Shown: positions 22,301 to 33,488 of the stretch, in pieces
Layout of the letters: each line of letters starts with the position of its first letter
How positions within the stretch are numbered: the first letter of the stretch is position 1
NCBI RefSeq assembly: GCF_002775205.1
Contig: NC_036461.1
Coordinates: forward strand, 15,351,015 to 15,415,014
Source of the DNA: Xiphophorus maculatus
Lineage: Eukaryota > Chordata > Actinopteri > Cyprinodontiformes > Poeciliidae
Length of the DNA stretch: 64,000 nt
Direction of reading: 5' to 3'
Notes under the pieces: model-generated
The model's input: only the letters and a program-made list of their open reading frames with translations
What the model was told of the DNA's origin: nothing
The model's database searches: none
Position numbers and translations under genes: made by a program

Positions 22301-25300
22301 TGAAGTGAGATTTTGTGGAGTAGTTCTTAGTAGTCAATATTCTTCTTTCTCTATACAGCAGTCAGTGATCTCAGTGAGGAGGAGATACAAATTACAATAT
22401 ACAAATATGAAATTTGTACTTTTGTGTTAACATTTTATTACAGTTTAAAATAAATTGAATTAAATGTTTGTTTTTTCCCAACTGTGTGAATTCCTTCTTG
22501 ATTTTCTAAACTCAGGTCATTCTGACTGCTGTGTAAAAACGTGTTTAAAATTTTAAAGAAGTTTTTTTAATAGAGAATCATCTGCACTAATATCCCAAAA
22601 ACAAGCTTTTGTCACATCTTAGATGTTTTATTGAATGTTCTTCTTCTGGGATTCATTTAAATAGTTTTCTTAACAATTGCACCAGCTCTGCTAGATAGCT
22701 CCTCGCAGTCCGACCAACCATCCAGATCGCCGCCGCGGTCTCCGAAAATCCAGGAGGAAACTGAGCCGAGCAACCTCACGCCAGCTCGACTAACCGGGCG
22801 CCATTTCCTGGGTAGAAAAGAGATGGATTCCAGCTGCAAGGTGTGCTCCCAGAGGAGGAAGAGGAAGCTGGATGAAGGCGAGGCTGGACAGAAGAAGCGA
22901 AAGATGGAGGATGGTGACGATGAGCCAGAGAAGGAGCAGGGAATTTCTGTCAGCAAGGAGAAAAATGAGGAGGAAGAGAAGGATGTGGAGTCTGAAATAG
23001 AGTGTGGCACAATGAAGAGACAGACACCGTTTTACTGTAAGACATGTACTGAGGAGCCCAGCCTCTGTCCTGTGCCTTGTTTTGAACTTTACCACACAAA
23101 ACTTAACTACGAAGCACCAGGTGAGCCTCTCGAGTAACAGAAACACTTTAATTCATACCAATAAACCTGTTTTCATGCTTACTGATGCAGTTTAATGTTT
23201 TTATATGCTGTCTTTAGTTGTTGAAGTACATGTTGACTTCCTTTGAGGGTCGAGTTTGTCACCCGGTTTTTCTCTCTCCAGCTTCCTGATCTGCTGTTTT
23301 GAGAAGCCATCTCCCATCTCTGGCTGCAGACACAGACAAAAAACAAACTGCAGCCTAAAAATCTTCCTGTTCAGTCTCACACTACGCAGTCTGTGCTAAT
23401 CCCAAACCATGCTGGGAGCATCTCTCACTAAATTGAAAAAACTGATCTTGTATTTTCTTTGCAATTACAGGGTTCCTACAATGTTGAAAAGTATAGATTG
23501 GAATTTAAAACCTTGATTGATGTGGACAAAATAAAATTGTAGACATTTTGTGGGGGGAAAAAGAAAAGTGCTTGCAGACTCCTCTCCATATACTGTCTCA
23601 TAAAAATCTGACTTTGCCCAACAAATTTACTCATAAAAAGTAGAGTAATTATTAAACCGATCACACATAATGGAAGTTTTGAAGTTATTAACGGATGAGA
23701 ACTGCTTTAAATCATTTTGGTAGGATTTGTCTCAGCATCATGGGCTTGTTGTCTATTGATTATCAAAAAAAATCTTCATATAACATAGGGATTGCACCTC
23801 AAAGAAGTAGTTATTTTTTAATTCATTATTGTCACAACTCTTGGGTATAATTAAGGGGAAAAAAATCATTGGTCTTTGATGGATATTTTCAACATGAATA
23901 AGCAAGATAATAAGCGAATACTGTATCTCCAAAGTTGGTGGTTTGATTTGTTGAGATAGTGAGATGTTATTTAATTAAAAAAAAAAAAGGCTCAGTCATG
24001 TTATCTTAAGAATGAGACTGGCTGTATTTGCCAGAAGGTTTGGGCACCGAATTTGAGATAAAGATACAACAAAACAGTCAGAGACCTCAACTCAGGTTAA
24101 TTTAACTGTTATCTCTACAAAACAACTGAAGATAAGATAATGAAACATTTTGCTGCAAATGTTTCAAGATCATGCTATTTTGAGATGATATAATAAAACC
24201 TTTTGCATGACAAACTGGGCAAAAATATTAAGGATCTAATTGAACTGGTATTTAAAAAGAAACCCAGTTCTAAAAAATGGAAAATATTTGCCTGAGATCC
24301 AAACCATTTTATTCCTAGATAATGATTTAATTATCAAGATATGTAAATAATTCAGTTTAAATTTAACTTGAGATCTGGCATAACAAACATAGTAATCCTG
24401 ATCAAAATATTGACCCATTGTAAAGGTAAAGTTCATATCCTGAGGTAATGAAAAATAGAAACTTTTTGCAGCAAAAACTTTTGGGTTCTGTTATTTCAAG
24501 ATGATTTTATGACAATTTTGCTACAACAAAACAATCTTGAGGTTTTAGTCAATATCCTAATTGAACAATTATTACTATATAATAAGCTTCTCATTAAATT
24601 TCTAAATCATTTGCCATGGAAGGTTTACATCATGTCATCTAAAGATAATATCAAAAAGCATAAAATGATCTTCAGGTCTTATCGCGAGACACTGAAACCT
24701 TTGTCAGCAAGTGGTTAGATATTTCTAGATAATGTAATGAGAACAAATAAATACACCAGTAATAAAATAATAATCCATCTGAACTATTTTGTTTTGTAAA
24801 TTTTATGGACAGTCATATCTTAGAAACTTACATGATGTGAATAACGACGACCTAATTAAGCTTTTGTCACTACAAAACAACCTAGGGGTTTTATTTATAT
24901 TAAAATTATTCACATGAATGAGCTCAACATTGTATTCTGATACAAAGAACTTATCAGCTGAACATAATTATCTTGAGCTCTCATCTTAAGACGGCAAGCT
25001 GATCAAACTTTTAATCAGTACCAAACACTTCAGGTTTAATCTCAATATGAGATGTTTTGAAACTCCAGAAGTCATTTTCTCAAGATAAAAATTGGTCTCT
25101 AGACAAATAAAAAATAATTTCCATTCATATAATTTGGGGGTGTAAGATATCTGCTGAAAATAAGTGTACACAGGAACATTTGTTCAGCTTTGTCAGTCAA
25201 AAATTGCTTTTTCTAAATTAAAGAAATTGATTTTTCCACACAGATTTGAAACCTTTATTGTTCTTTCACTGCACACTGCCAATAAACCTGAAACTAAATG

Positions 25301-28300
25301 TTTGACAAAATCCCGACATTTGTATTTATTTGTATTTGTAAGTCATGTAGGAACCCTGTATATTATCTTAAGTTAGCAGTATTTAGTTTCCACAGGATTT
25401 CTATGATTTGCTGTAGTACTAAAGTTCTTCTTTGTGTTAATGTTGCTTTTACTGGTTGAGGATGAAATACTTGAAGGGCTTCTCAGATTCTCGGAGCCTA
25501 CTGTAAGATCTAATAAACTATTACCTCATTAATATATGTGTCAGAACACATCAACATGTCATTAAAGTTACAGTGTGTTGTCAACTTTTACTCATCACAT
25601 TTCATCCTTTTACAGCATGTTTTTTTTATTTAAACATTTCCTCTGAAGAACAAGTGCAAAACTGTTCATCTTTTTATTAGTCATTTTCTTTTTTTTTTCA
25701 CCTCATTTGCTTTGTGCCATGTTTATTTTCTAATCGATATTTCAGTATTAAATTGGTTTCCTTTCTTTAAAACACTAATTTATGGTGAACTTCTAGAGAA
25801 AATGACATTTATGGATTTGTGGGTGCAAGCTTTTTAATCCATCATCATCTGTTCAGTTATGAATGAATTCAACTAGATGTCTTTAAACATCACATTGAGC
25901 GTTTAAATCAGAATAAAACACTGTTGCCAGGATAATGTGACTTGAGCTGGAAGCAAGCAGTGTGAAGTTTTGTATCACACACAGACTGTCACCTGCAATT
26001 TTGAATCACCTGTTCTGCTGATCCGTTTTTGTTGTTACTCTAAGACTGTTGAAGTTACAGTGATTTCCTTGCAACACTTCACTGATGCATCAGAGTCGAT
26101 TCCAGCTTTGTTTTACAACGGTAAAGTTTACTTTGGACATTAAATCTTTGTCTGATTAGGATTTTTACCAAGTGAATTTTAAGTAAGTGGTCTTGTTATA
26201 AGAAAACAGTCTCAATAAATGGTTTTTGAAAAAAAAAAAAAAGACTTCTCAGTTCTCTGTTTTTTTATCCGATTACACTTGTTGGATGATCCACAGAAGA
26301 TATTTGTTATTCTCAGTTATGCTGTGGCATGCTATCATCAAATAGTCAAAGGTTAGTTTTACTTATAGGATCTCTGACCTACAGAAATTTCTGGATGTTG
26401 CGCAGCAGATACGTGTACAAATGTCGACATCTGCTGGCTAAATATTAGAATTGCACTTTGGTTCATCGAAGGGAACTTTAAGCTATGTAGAAATAAAAAG
26501 CCGCCAATGGTGTGCAACATTATGTAATAATCTAAAACAGAGTAATACAATCTTAAGTTTATAAAAAATATGTTTTCATAAAGCTTTATTGGTCAAAAGA
26601 ATAATACAAAATGGAGAAATCTATATTCGTTTGGTTTAATTTAGAAAAAATGCAGCGTTTTAAACAATATATAAAAGGATTGGTTTTTTAAAAAAAAAAT
26701 CTGAAACTGACCCTCGTACTAAAAAAAATTATATTGCATCAGTTTCTTGTGATGATTTCCATTGGCACACAAATTGTAAGTACTTTGTCTCTTTAACCAG
26801 TTTCCTGGTTTACCTCCAAAGTCCTAAGTTTTACTGTAACAATGAATTAAAATTAACTAAGGCTTCTCTTATAGCTTTTATCCATATTGTTTTAATATCA
26901 CAGTTTTTATCTGATAGATCAGGGATCTACAACCTCCACCTTTTTGTTGTTTCATTCTTTTGTATTTTTCAACCATAAAAAATCATAGATCGGTGAAGTT
27001 GGTCTAGAACCGCTACTGTTCCTTATAATATGCTAAAAATAAATGTATTCCAAAATATTTTGTTGTGTTGCAAGTGTTTATTTTAGATTAAGATTATATC
27101 AATAAACACAAGAAACTCTAACCTTCCTCTTTCTCCCTTTACTCATTATTATCTCCGCTGCAGACAGGGAGGAAAACATGAAGGTGTTCATGGTTCCAGT
27201 ACCAGTACCAGTACCAGTCTTTGTCCCAGTGCCTATGAACATGTACTCCCAGCACACGCCTGTTGCCATGGTGGTACCCATGCCGGTATGTGCCAGTTCA
27301 CTTTGTATGAAATGGGAATAACTGGTTACACTGGGAGTCGCTGGAACTGGAAGTTTCCTGTTTTCCAGATTCCAGTGCCGATTGTTGTCAAGCCTCAGAC
27401 CAAGGATGTGAAAGATGCAGCTGTCCAGATGGAGAAGCTTGATGAAGAGGAGCAAGAAAAAGAAAAAAGATATTTTTCCAGTATAGGTAACGATTTCAGA
27501 AGAAACAAAATCCCTATTGGAATCAGTTATGATAATCAGGAGGATTTAAATTGTGCCTTCTACAATAAATCATTTTAATTTGGACGTCTTAAAATGAAGC
27601 AAAAAAACAATCGAACCAACGCCCCTGTCAAAATAAAATCAAAACCACCTTGCCTTACTCCTGATATTTTCATTTAGTCAACAAAGTTGCAGGAAACCAG
27701 CAATCAACCCATGGGCCTCTGCTTTAATGAAATGAACATAAAATCTTTTACGATGCCTTCAAAGTCCTGGTACTTTTTACACTGTTTCTAATGTTATAAC
27801 GTTATACTTTAATGCCTTTATTATGCAAATATCATCAAGTGAACTCCAGGGAGGCAAATAAGTTTAAGTGATTTGCAAAACAGGCATGCTTTTTAGACAA
27901 TTAGCTGAAAGATTACCTGATGTACTTTATTACTCCTAAAATTTCTTCTTTTGTTTTGCTAACTGAGCTTTCACTACATGATTTCCCAGTGATGTGAGCA
28001 ACAACGAGAGATGATGAGTGAAAAAGTCAGCTTTAATAGAAAATTTGGCTATCTGTAAGGAAACTCTAAACTATGAGCAGGTTTGTTACTATATAAAACC
28101 AGGAAGAAGATTTATCTAAGATGTTTTGCTTCAGACTCTTCAGTCGTGATTTAGGTTCAGGACTAAAATCTTCTTCTTTCTTCTGCTTCTTGTGTTTGTG
28201 TATTTTTTGCTGTAGATCAGTGCAGTTCTGGGGATGTTAAGACTGAAGTTGTCAGTCCCACAAAGCAAAATGAAGAGATAGCAGCTCAGACTGACCTGCT

Positions 28301-31300
28301 TCAGACTGAAAGCTCAGAGAGAAGCACAGAAGCACCAGATCATGAGACTGATGACCAACCAGAGACGGGTACAGCTGTCATCAATCATCCTCCCAGCAGC
28401 AGACGCAAAGATCAGCCTCCTTCCTCTCCTGTGATGGATCTGGAAGCTGACCTCCAGCCTGGTGCGCTGTACTTTATGGTTTATTTATGGTTATAAGAAA
28501 TGTAACTGATTCAGCTGTAAAAACACCGACGCTGAGAGTTTTTTTTTATTTGTTTTGACAGAATTGTTGAATCAGAACTCATCTGTTCAACAGCGAGGAG
28601 TTAAGAGACGCAGAGAAGGTTCCTACGGCAGGAAACGGGTACAACACTTTCTGACAGACCAGCGTTGTAAAATTTAAAGATAAGAGAAGCTCATGTCAAA
28701 CGAGGCCAGGACAAAACTCAAAAGTTCAAGTATCTTTTTAAGAATATAAAAGTAAAGCAAAATTAGACGGTTTTAAGTAGTTTTAGTGATTATAGTTAAT
28801 CCTTATAGTTTTCTCAGAAGCAAAGTTTTGCAACTGTGCTTCTGAGGACAATATTACAAATACAGTGACAATATGTACTTCAGCCAGTAATTATTTTTGG
28901 TTATTTAGTACTTAGTACTATTGCTATTTGCTTTCTGAATCACAGAGAGCAAAGATGTGCAACAAGCAGAGCTGATGCTAGATTTAGCAAAAATGTAGTT
29001 GGTCAGGATTAAAGATTTCTGCAGTGTTCACTAAAATAATTTATATAGTCCTTTCTCTGTTGAGCTTCTTATGTTACATATAAATATTGAAATATTGATT
29101 TCTCATTATACAACCTTTATTCAAACTATTTGATTAGATTTTTTGGGTAGACTGTACCAAAAGCAACAACAAAAAAAGCATCCAAACTGGTCTTGTTTTA
29201 CTTTTGCAAACTAAGTAAATGTAGCAGACGTCAAAACTTGGCTTCAAATAGCCTGTATTCACTGTTAAATACAGATTATTTAGTATATTTAGTGTATTAA
29301 TTATTAAATACAGATTATTTCACAAGTTGGTGAAAGTAGAAATATGTGCTTTTAATGCTTTATTTGAGTAGAACTGCAGGGTATTTGTCTTATTTTTGTT
29401 ATCTGTTAATATTTTAAGTGGGTTTATCATTCTGAGATGCATTTCATTATTTCAGAGGCTTGTTTTGAACTAAAGCTCTCACCATCTGTCCATCCAGGGT
29501 CGCAGGCGAACTGGTTCTGCTGATCGAAGTGTTTCAGGAACACCTGCCTCCTCCAAGCTGAACCATCTGTACGGGGTCAAAGCCTGGACGAGCTGGATCC
29601 AACAAAGCAACAAGCAGCCAACAGAATGTGAGGCAACGTCGTCGTTCATTTCCTTGAATTTCTCCAAACTGCTCCCATAAACATTTTATTCTTTTGCCTC
29701 CACAGCCAGTCGAGTAGTTTTCAAAGAGGACATCGTTCAGTGCAGCTCCGCTGAGCTGGGCTTCGCTCTGACCCGCTTCATCAGAGAGGTCCGGCGGCCG
29801 AACGGAGAGCCCTACAGCCCGGACAGCATCTTCTACCTCTGTCTGGGAATCCAACAGGTGCACAAACATCACGCTGGTTTCCAGTTTGGTTTATTCAGAG
29901 TTTTCTGATCTAGTTTGTCTTCTCTGTGAACAGCATCTGTTCCTGCGGGGGCGGATAGAAAACATTTTCACAGATGAGGTTTACAGTCAGTTTGGCAGCG
30001 AGCTCAGCAGGATGCTTCAACTTTGGAAACCAAAGCTGCAACCAAGTGGTACGTCACTGAAGTCAAGCTTTCAGTTGGCCATCTTAACTCCATCAGAACT
30101 CAAGTTTTTCCTGATTTTCCCAACATTCCCATTTCCTCCCTCAGGTGGGATCGTTCCCTCTCGCATCGAGGAGTCTTACCTGTGGGAGTGCAAGCAGCTG
30201 GGTGCCTATTCACCCATAGTGCTGCTCAACACGCTGCTCTTCTTCTGCACCAAGCACCTCCACCTCACCACGCTGGCAGAGCACCAATGTCTGTCTTTCT
30301 CCAACTTCACCCGGCGCTACAAACCCCAAGGCACAGCCGGAAATGTTTACCTCCAGTACGAGAGAAACAGCACAGGGACATCTGGCTCTGAGCAGAAAGG
30401 TGGCGCCTCGAAAAGCAACTTTTTGTGGCTTTTTCAAATTATTTCTTATAGCTGAAACTAATCCAGTCCTTTATATTAACTCACTGCAGCTCTAAAATGT
30501 ATCTCCCCCTTTACATGTTACAACATTTACCTTTGTGAGAGGCCAAGAACATCAGCAAGAGTGTAGCTTCAAACACAGCATGTGTGCAAGATAAAATAAG
30601 TACCAACTCCTGCTCTCCTCCATCATTCTGTTGTTTTTGAAGTGAACCTGTCAATGAGGAAGGGTGGACAGTCAAAGAGTTTTCCAAAAGTATTCATGAA
30701 CCTTAAACCTTTGTCTCATTCTTCCACATTCCAGCCAAAATCTTTACTGTATTTAATTGAGATTTGAAATGATATACCTACAAGAGGTAATGGTTCACAA
30801 GTGAAGTGGAGGGAAAATTAATTTTTAAACTGGTCATGAGCAATAATTCCCAATAGATTTTGACGGATATATTTATAATTTTCCTCTGTTAGCTAAAAAC
30901 TTGCTGTCTAGTAGATGATTAACTGTCTACACATCTGTTAGGTCCTGTCTCAGGCCTTTGTTTGATTAGTTTTCCTGGGTATTTAACTTTTAGATACTCG
31001 TTCCTGCTGGTTTTCAGTCATGTTCTTCACAAATCGGACATATTCCAGGTTTTGGTTCAAAGGACGGGATCAAAAATGTGTTATATCCTTTAGAAAGACT
31101 AGTGGGCCTAGGGTACTTTTACAGAGAGAAAGTCTGCCTGTTTGGAAAAATAAGAAATAACTTTGAATGTATTTTAAAATGTGACATACCTCATCTTGCT
31201 TCCAGACCATCAAGTAGGGAGCAACGGAGAGATGTGGGAAAATGCAGCCAACCCCCTGCAGTGTCCCGTCCGACTCTATGAGTTCTACCTCTCTAGATGG

Positions 31301-32056
31301 TGAGTCCCCACAGAGGCACACAGACACACATGCTTCTGTTTAAAGTCAATACATCTTAGGTTTGTCGTCTTGACCTCCTACAGCCCAGAGTCTGTGAAGA
31401 ATCAAAGCAGCATGTTTTACCTCCGGCCTCAAAGGAACGTCCACACATGCAGGTCAAGGTGAGGAAATTGTCTTTTATTTCGCTCTGCAGACAAGAAACT
31501 AAACACAAACGCGAAGGCTCCTCTGATGTCAAACCCTGGGAGAGAAGTATTTCTATAACTTCTGCCTTATTTGATCTAAAGTACCGTTGTCTTTAGTATT
31601 TTGAAGAGTAGACAAAAAAGAAGCACTGTGTTACATCACATTTACACCCCAGGAAAAACAGAAGTCATGCATCACTCGCTAAAACTTTTTAGACTCTCAT
31701 ATATGGTTACAAATGTAAAAATAGCTTTAGTCAGTTGAGAAATGTCACGTAGCATACAACTGCTTCTTTAGAAAAATCAAACACTCCCAGGTTACGGATT
31801 GAGAAGCAGTTGGTGAAATGTTCCCAGACGGTTTGATCATACTAGAAGGTTTAAAAGAAAGTGTTTTTTGTTTTTTTTTATTATTACGGTAATAACTCCT
31901 CCATCTGTCATCAGCAGCTCCTCCTGGTACTCGTCCCAGCCGCTGGACGCCTCCACCCTCCAGAGCATGCTCACTCGCATCTTGGCAGTCAGGGAGGTTC
32001 AGCAGGAACACGAGCGATCAGCTGCAGCTGAGGGACTCTCTCAGTCGTCCGTGTGA
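10308..32056 (+). CDS. zmym4: Zinc finger MYM-type protein 4
   Basis: Nuclear MYM zinc-finger protein. Exons: 10308-10346, 11564-12149, 13174-13226, 13318-13464, 13865-13928, 15088-15284, 15415-15539, 16333-16558, 16761-16976, 17123-17273, 17375-17490, 18040-18420, 18522-18672, 19397-19551, 20605-20779, 20865-20963, 21532-21575, 21754-21892, [22686-23120 cassette], 27164-27285, 27369-27486, 28216-28461, 28562-28638, 29498-29627, 29706-29857, 29934-30048, 30145-30399, 31206-31299, 31384-31458, 31918-32056. All phases agree: 1528 residues without the cassette, 1673 with it (human 1548). Order: acidic N-terminus; IKDEPIDEGYD and IKEE, sumoylation-type motifs as in human ZMYM4; Cys-rich MYM fingers in the exons from 15088 to 20779; ASTQTDAM; a valine-proline tract (VPVPVPVFVPVPM); basic linker; then the Crypton-derived DUF3504 domain (LYGVKAW, YLCLGIQQ, WECKQLGAYSPIVLLNTLLF). 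Exon 16333-16558 adds a fish-specific KPEKPPEKPVERP linker. Confidence 0.94.
12733..12758. repeat. (TTTA)n microsatellite
   Basis: About six TTTA units in the zmym4 intron between exons 2 and 3. Confidence 0.85.
17560..17965. mobile_element. Probable non-autonomous DNA transposon in a zmym4 intron
   Basis: Left part reads ATTCCAATTGATTAACTAATC and right part TTATCAATTAATCGTTAGTCG followed by TGCATCCCTATATA. These AATTGATTAA/TTAATCG-type words in opposite orientation resemble the terminal arms of an abundant fish MITE. The centre carries GCCATCCAGCAGGGGGCG. No coding capacity. Exact ends and target-site duplication are not resolved. Confidence 0.35.
17962..17986. repeat. (TA)n microsatellite
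   Basis: Uninterrupted TA dinucleotides in the zmym4 intron, abutting the TGCATCC end of the possible MITE. Confidence 0.95.
22686..23120 (+). CDS. Exonised piggyBac transposase zinc ribbon within zmym4
   Basis: An open 435-base block (145 codons) with an acceptor (TTGCACCAG) at its left edge and a GTGAGC donor at its right edge. Both edges are phase 1, like the flanking zmym4 exons (21892 ends phase 1; 27164 begins with the other two bases of a codon), so inclusion or skipping both keep frame. The encoded peptide contains PARLTGRHFLGR, CKVC, then RQTPFYCKTCTEEPSLCPVP followed by CFELYHTKLNY. That is the RL-GRHF linker and Cys/His zinc ribbon found at the C-terminus of piggyBac (DDE_Tnp_1_7) transposases. 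All expected Cys ligands and the YH motif are kept. A roughly 60-residue lysine/glutamate-rich insertion separates the two halves. No catalytic DDD core lies nearby. Without use of the donor, the frame stops at 23135-23137, and AATAAA follows at 23160-23165. Confidence 0.8.
23166..27163. repeat. Large zmym4 intron with degenerate short-period repeat
   Basis: AT-rich 4-kb intron. From about 23,960 to 25,110, short blocks recur: GAGATAA or its complement, then words such as ACAAAACAA or AAACTTTTTGC. Examples are TTTGAGATAAAGATACAACA, CTTGAGATCTGGCA, CCTGAGATCCAAACC and CAATATGAGATG. This looks like an eroded array of the ATCTCGAGATAA-type fish minisatellite. Open frames here are short and not coding-like. 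The remainder (25,200-27,160) shows nothing further that I can name. Confidence 0.4.
30665..30870 (+). repeat. Tc1/mariner-like end fragment in a zmym4 intron
   Basis: AAAAGTATTCATGAACCTTA, TTCTTCCACATTCCAGCC, TTTAATTGAGATTTGAAATG and AAGTGAAGTGGAGGGAAAAT occur in the same order as in the left flank of fish Tc1-like elements. Diverged and without transposase coding. Confidence 0.5.
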
Positions 32057-32271
32057 CAGAAGAGACCAACATTTTAAGTGTGTTTTGCTGTTATTCCACT
32101 GTTTGGATGTTTTATTTTTAGACTATATATATATGATGAAAAGCTGTTGGCTCTCTTTGTTTCAGTGCTTTCTCTGGAGAAACTTTGAATCTTCCTCAAG
32201 GACACTCGTTATTTTAAATGTTATCAATTCCTGATATGATTTAGCACATAGAAGATAAACATGCCAGGGTA

Positions 32272-32290
32272 AACCCTAACCCTAACCCTA
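32272..32290. repeat. Short interstitial telomeric repeat (CCCTAA)3
   Basis: AACCCTAACCCTAACCCTA is an exact 19-base run of the vertebrate telomere hexamer, C-rich strand on plus. It is preceded by AGGGTA, a partial G-rich unit. It is 216 bases after the zmym4 stop codon. Confidence 0.95.
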
Positions 32291-33433
32291 TCTGGGCAAC
32301 ACTTTCTCTTAGTGCCTCTTTTTCATTCTCATATCCTATTTTGTTGTATTTTAAGCTCCTTGTGGCCTTTCATAACTACCGTTGTTAATTGGCTGTTTTA
32401 GTTGACTGTGTACTTTTATTTACAAGATTTAGTTCGGTTACAACATTGAGCTGTTTCCATTTTTATATTCAACATGCAGTTCCTTTTCATGAATCCCAGG
32501 CGTGCACTTGTCCTGTAAATGTTTCAGTCATCAAATGTTATTGCATCTGTATGAGAACTCATTACAACTGAAGCCCCAAAGAGTTTAATTTGTTTCAGAC
32601 ACAGAAAGCTGTGTTGTTAAGAAATAATAAAAAAAATCCTAAGAGATTACAATCAATTTCTGTGGCTAGTTCCAACACTGCATAAAAATATTAAAGAACT
32701 GTTTAAAGATAATCTGTGTGTTTTGAACTTTTAAGCTAATTAACCAGGGAATTTGTGCTTTCACCCTTTTTGATGGATTGACTAATAATTTGATAAGCAA
32801 ACTGGTGTCTTCAGTGCTGAATTTGCTGTCCACATGATGAACACAGAACATATATTCAGGCCTCACTTCTTGGAAATACATACATTATATTTACTCTTAA
32901 GAATCTGGAGGGTTCCTACTTTTTTTTTTCCAATTCAAAATTCGACAATTTTTCAGATGGGTTTCCGGTGCAGTAAGTAAATTTTCTGAAGAACAAATAC
33001 AAGATCTTATTATGAATTTAAAAGTCTGGCGTTTTTCTGGAGTACATAAAAAGCAAAAATGTTTAAAACGCAACCGTGATTGTTTAAATTTTAGTGATGA
33101 AAAATATCTAAAAAATAAATGTACATATAAAGAAAGCAAAATCAACTAAAAGAATGTAAGGTAAAATAATTATATGCATTTTTGACTACATGTTTTTTTA
33201 TTTTTTTCTACTTGTTCTTTCGTCTATGTTTTATTTCGTTTAATATTTTTAGTTTACATTGTGATCTTGTCATAAAAATCGTTGTTAATTGTATATTCTA
33301 CAAATTACCTTGAATGACATTTTCGATGCATTTGTATGTTTTTGTGTTTTTATGTATTTATTTTTAGTTTATATAGTGAAACAACTGACATAATAAAGCC
33401 ACATAATAAATAAACTACCGGTAATACAACCAC

Positions 33434-33445
33434 CACGTGACGTCA
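33434..33445. promoter_or_regulatory. Overlapping E-box and CRE upstream of nrde2
   Basis: CACGTG (33434-33439) overlaps the full palindromic cAMP-response element TGACGTCA (33438-33445), 44 bases before the nrde2 ATG in a TATA-less promoter. These are textbook binding sites for bHLH-ZIP and CREB/ATF factors; use in this gene is inferred. Confidence 0.6.
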
Positions 33446-33488
33446 CACTCCTGCGACTGTTTACATCCAGCGTACGTGCGACGCCATC

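Larger units (their letters stand above)
32057..33488. other. Spacer zmym4 to nrde2 (zmym4 3' UTR and nrde2 promoter)
   Basis: Contains the zmym4 3' UTR (candidate AATAAA at 32626-32631), the short telomere-type repeat at 32272-32290, AT-rich DNA from 32,900 to 33,400 with only short frames, and the GC-richer nrde2 promoter from about 33,415. By comparison with human gene locations this is where two synteny blocks meet. Confidence 0.6.

Noticed and set aside
22657..23146. Two minus-strand frames of about 118 codons
   Set aside because: Serine/leucine-rich complements of the lysine/glutamate-rich piggyBac-derived exon.
22000..23200. Complete piggyBac element with an active transposase
   Set aside because: Only the C-terminal zinc-ribbon part is present; I found no DDD catalytic region, terminal repeats or TTAA-flanked ends around it.
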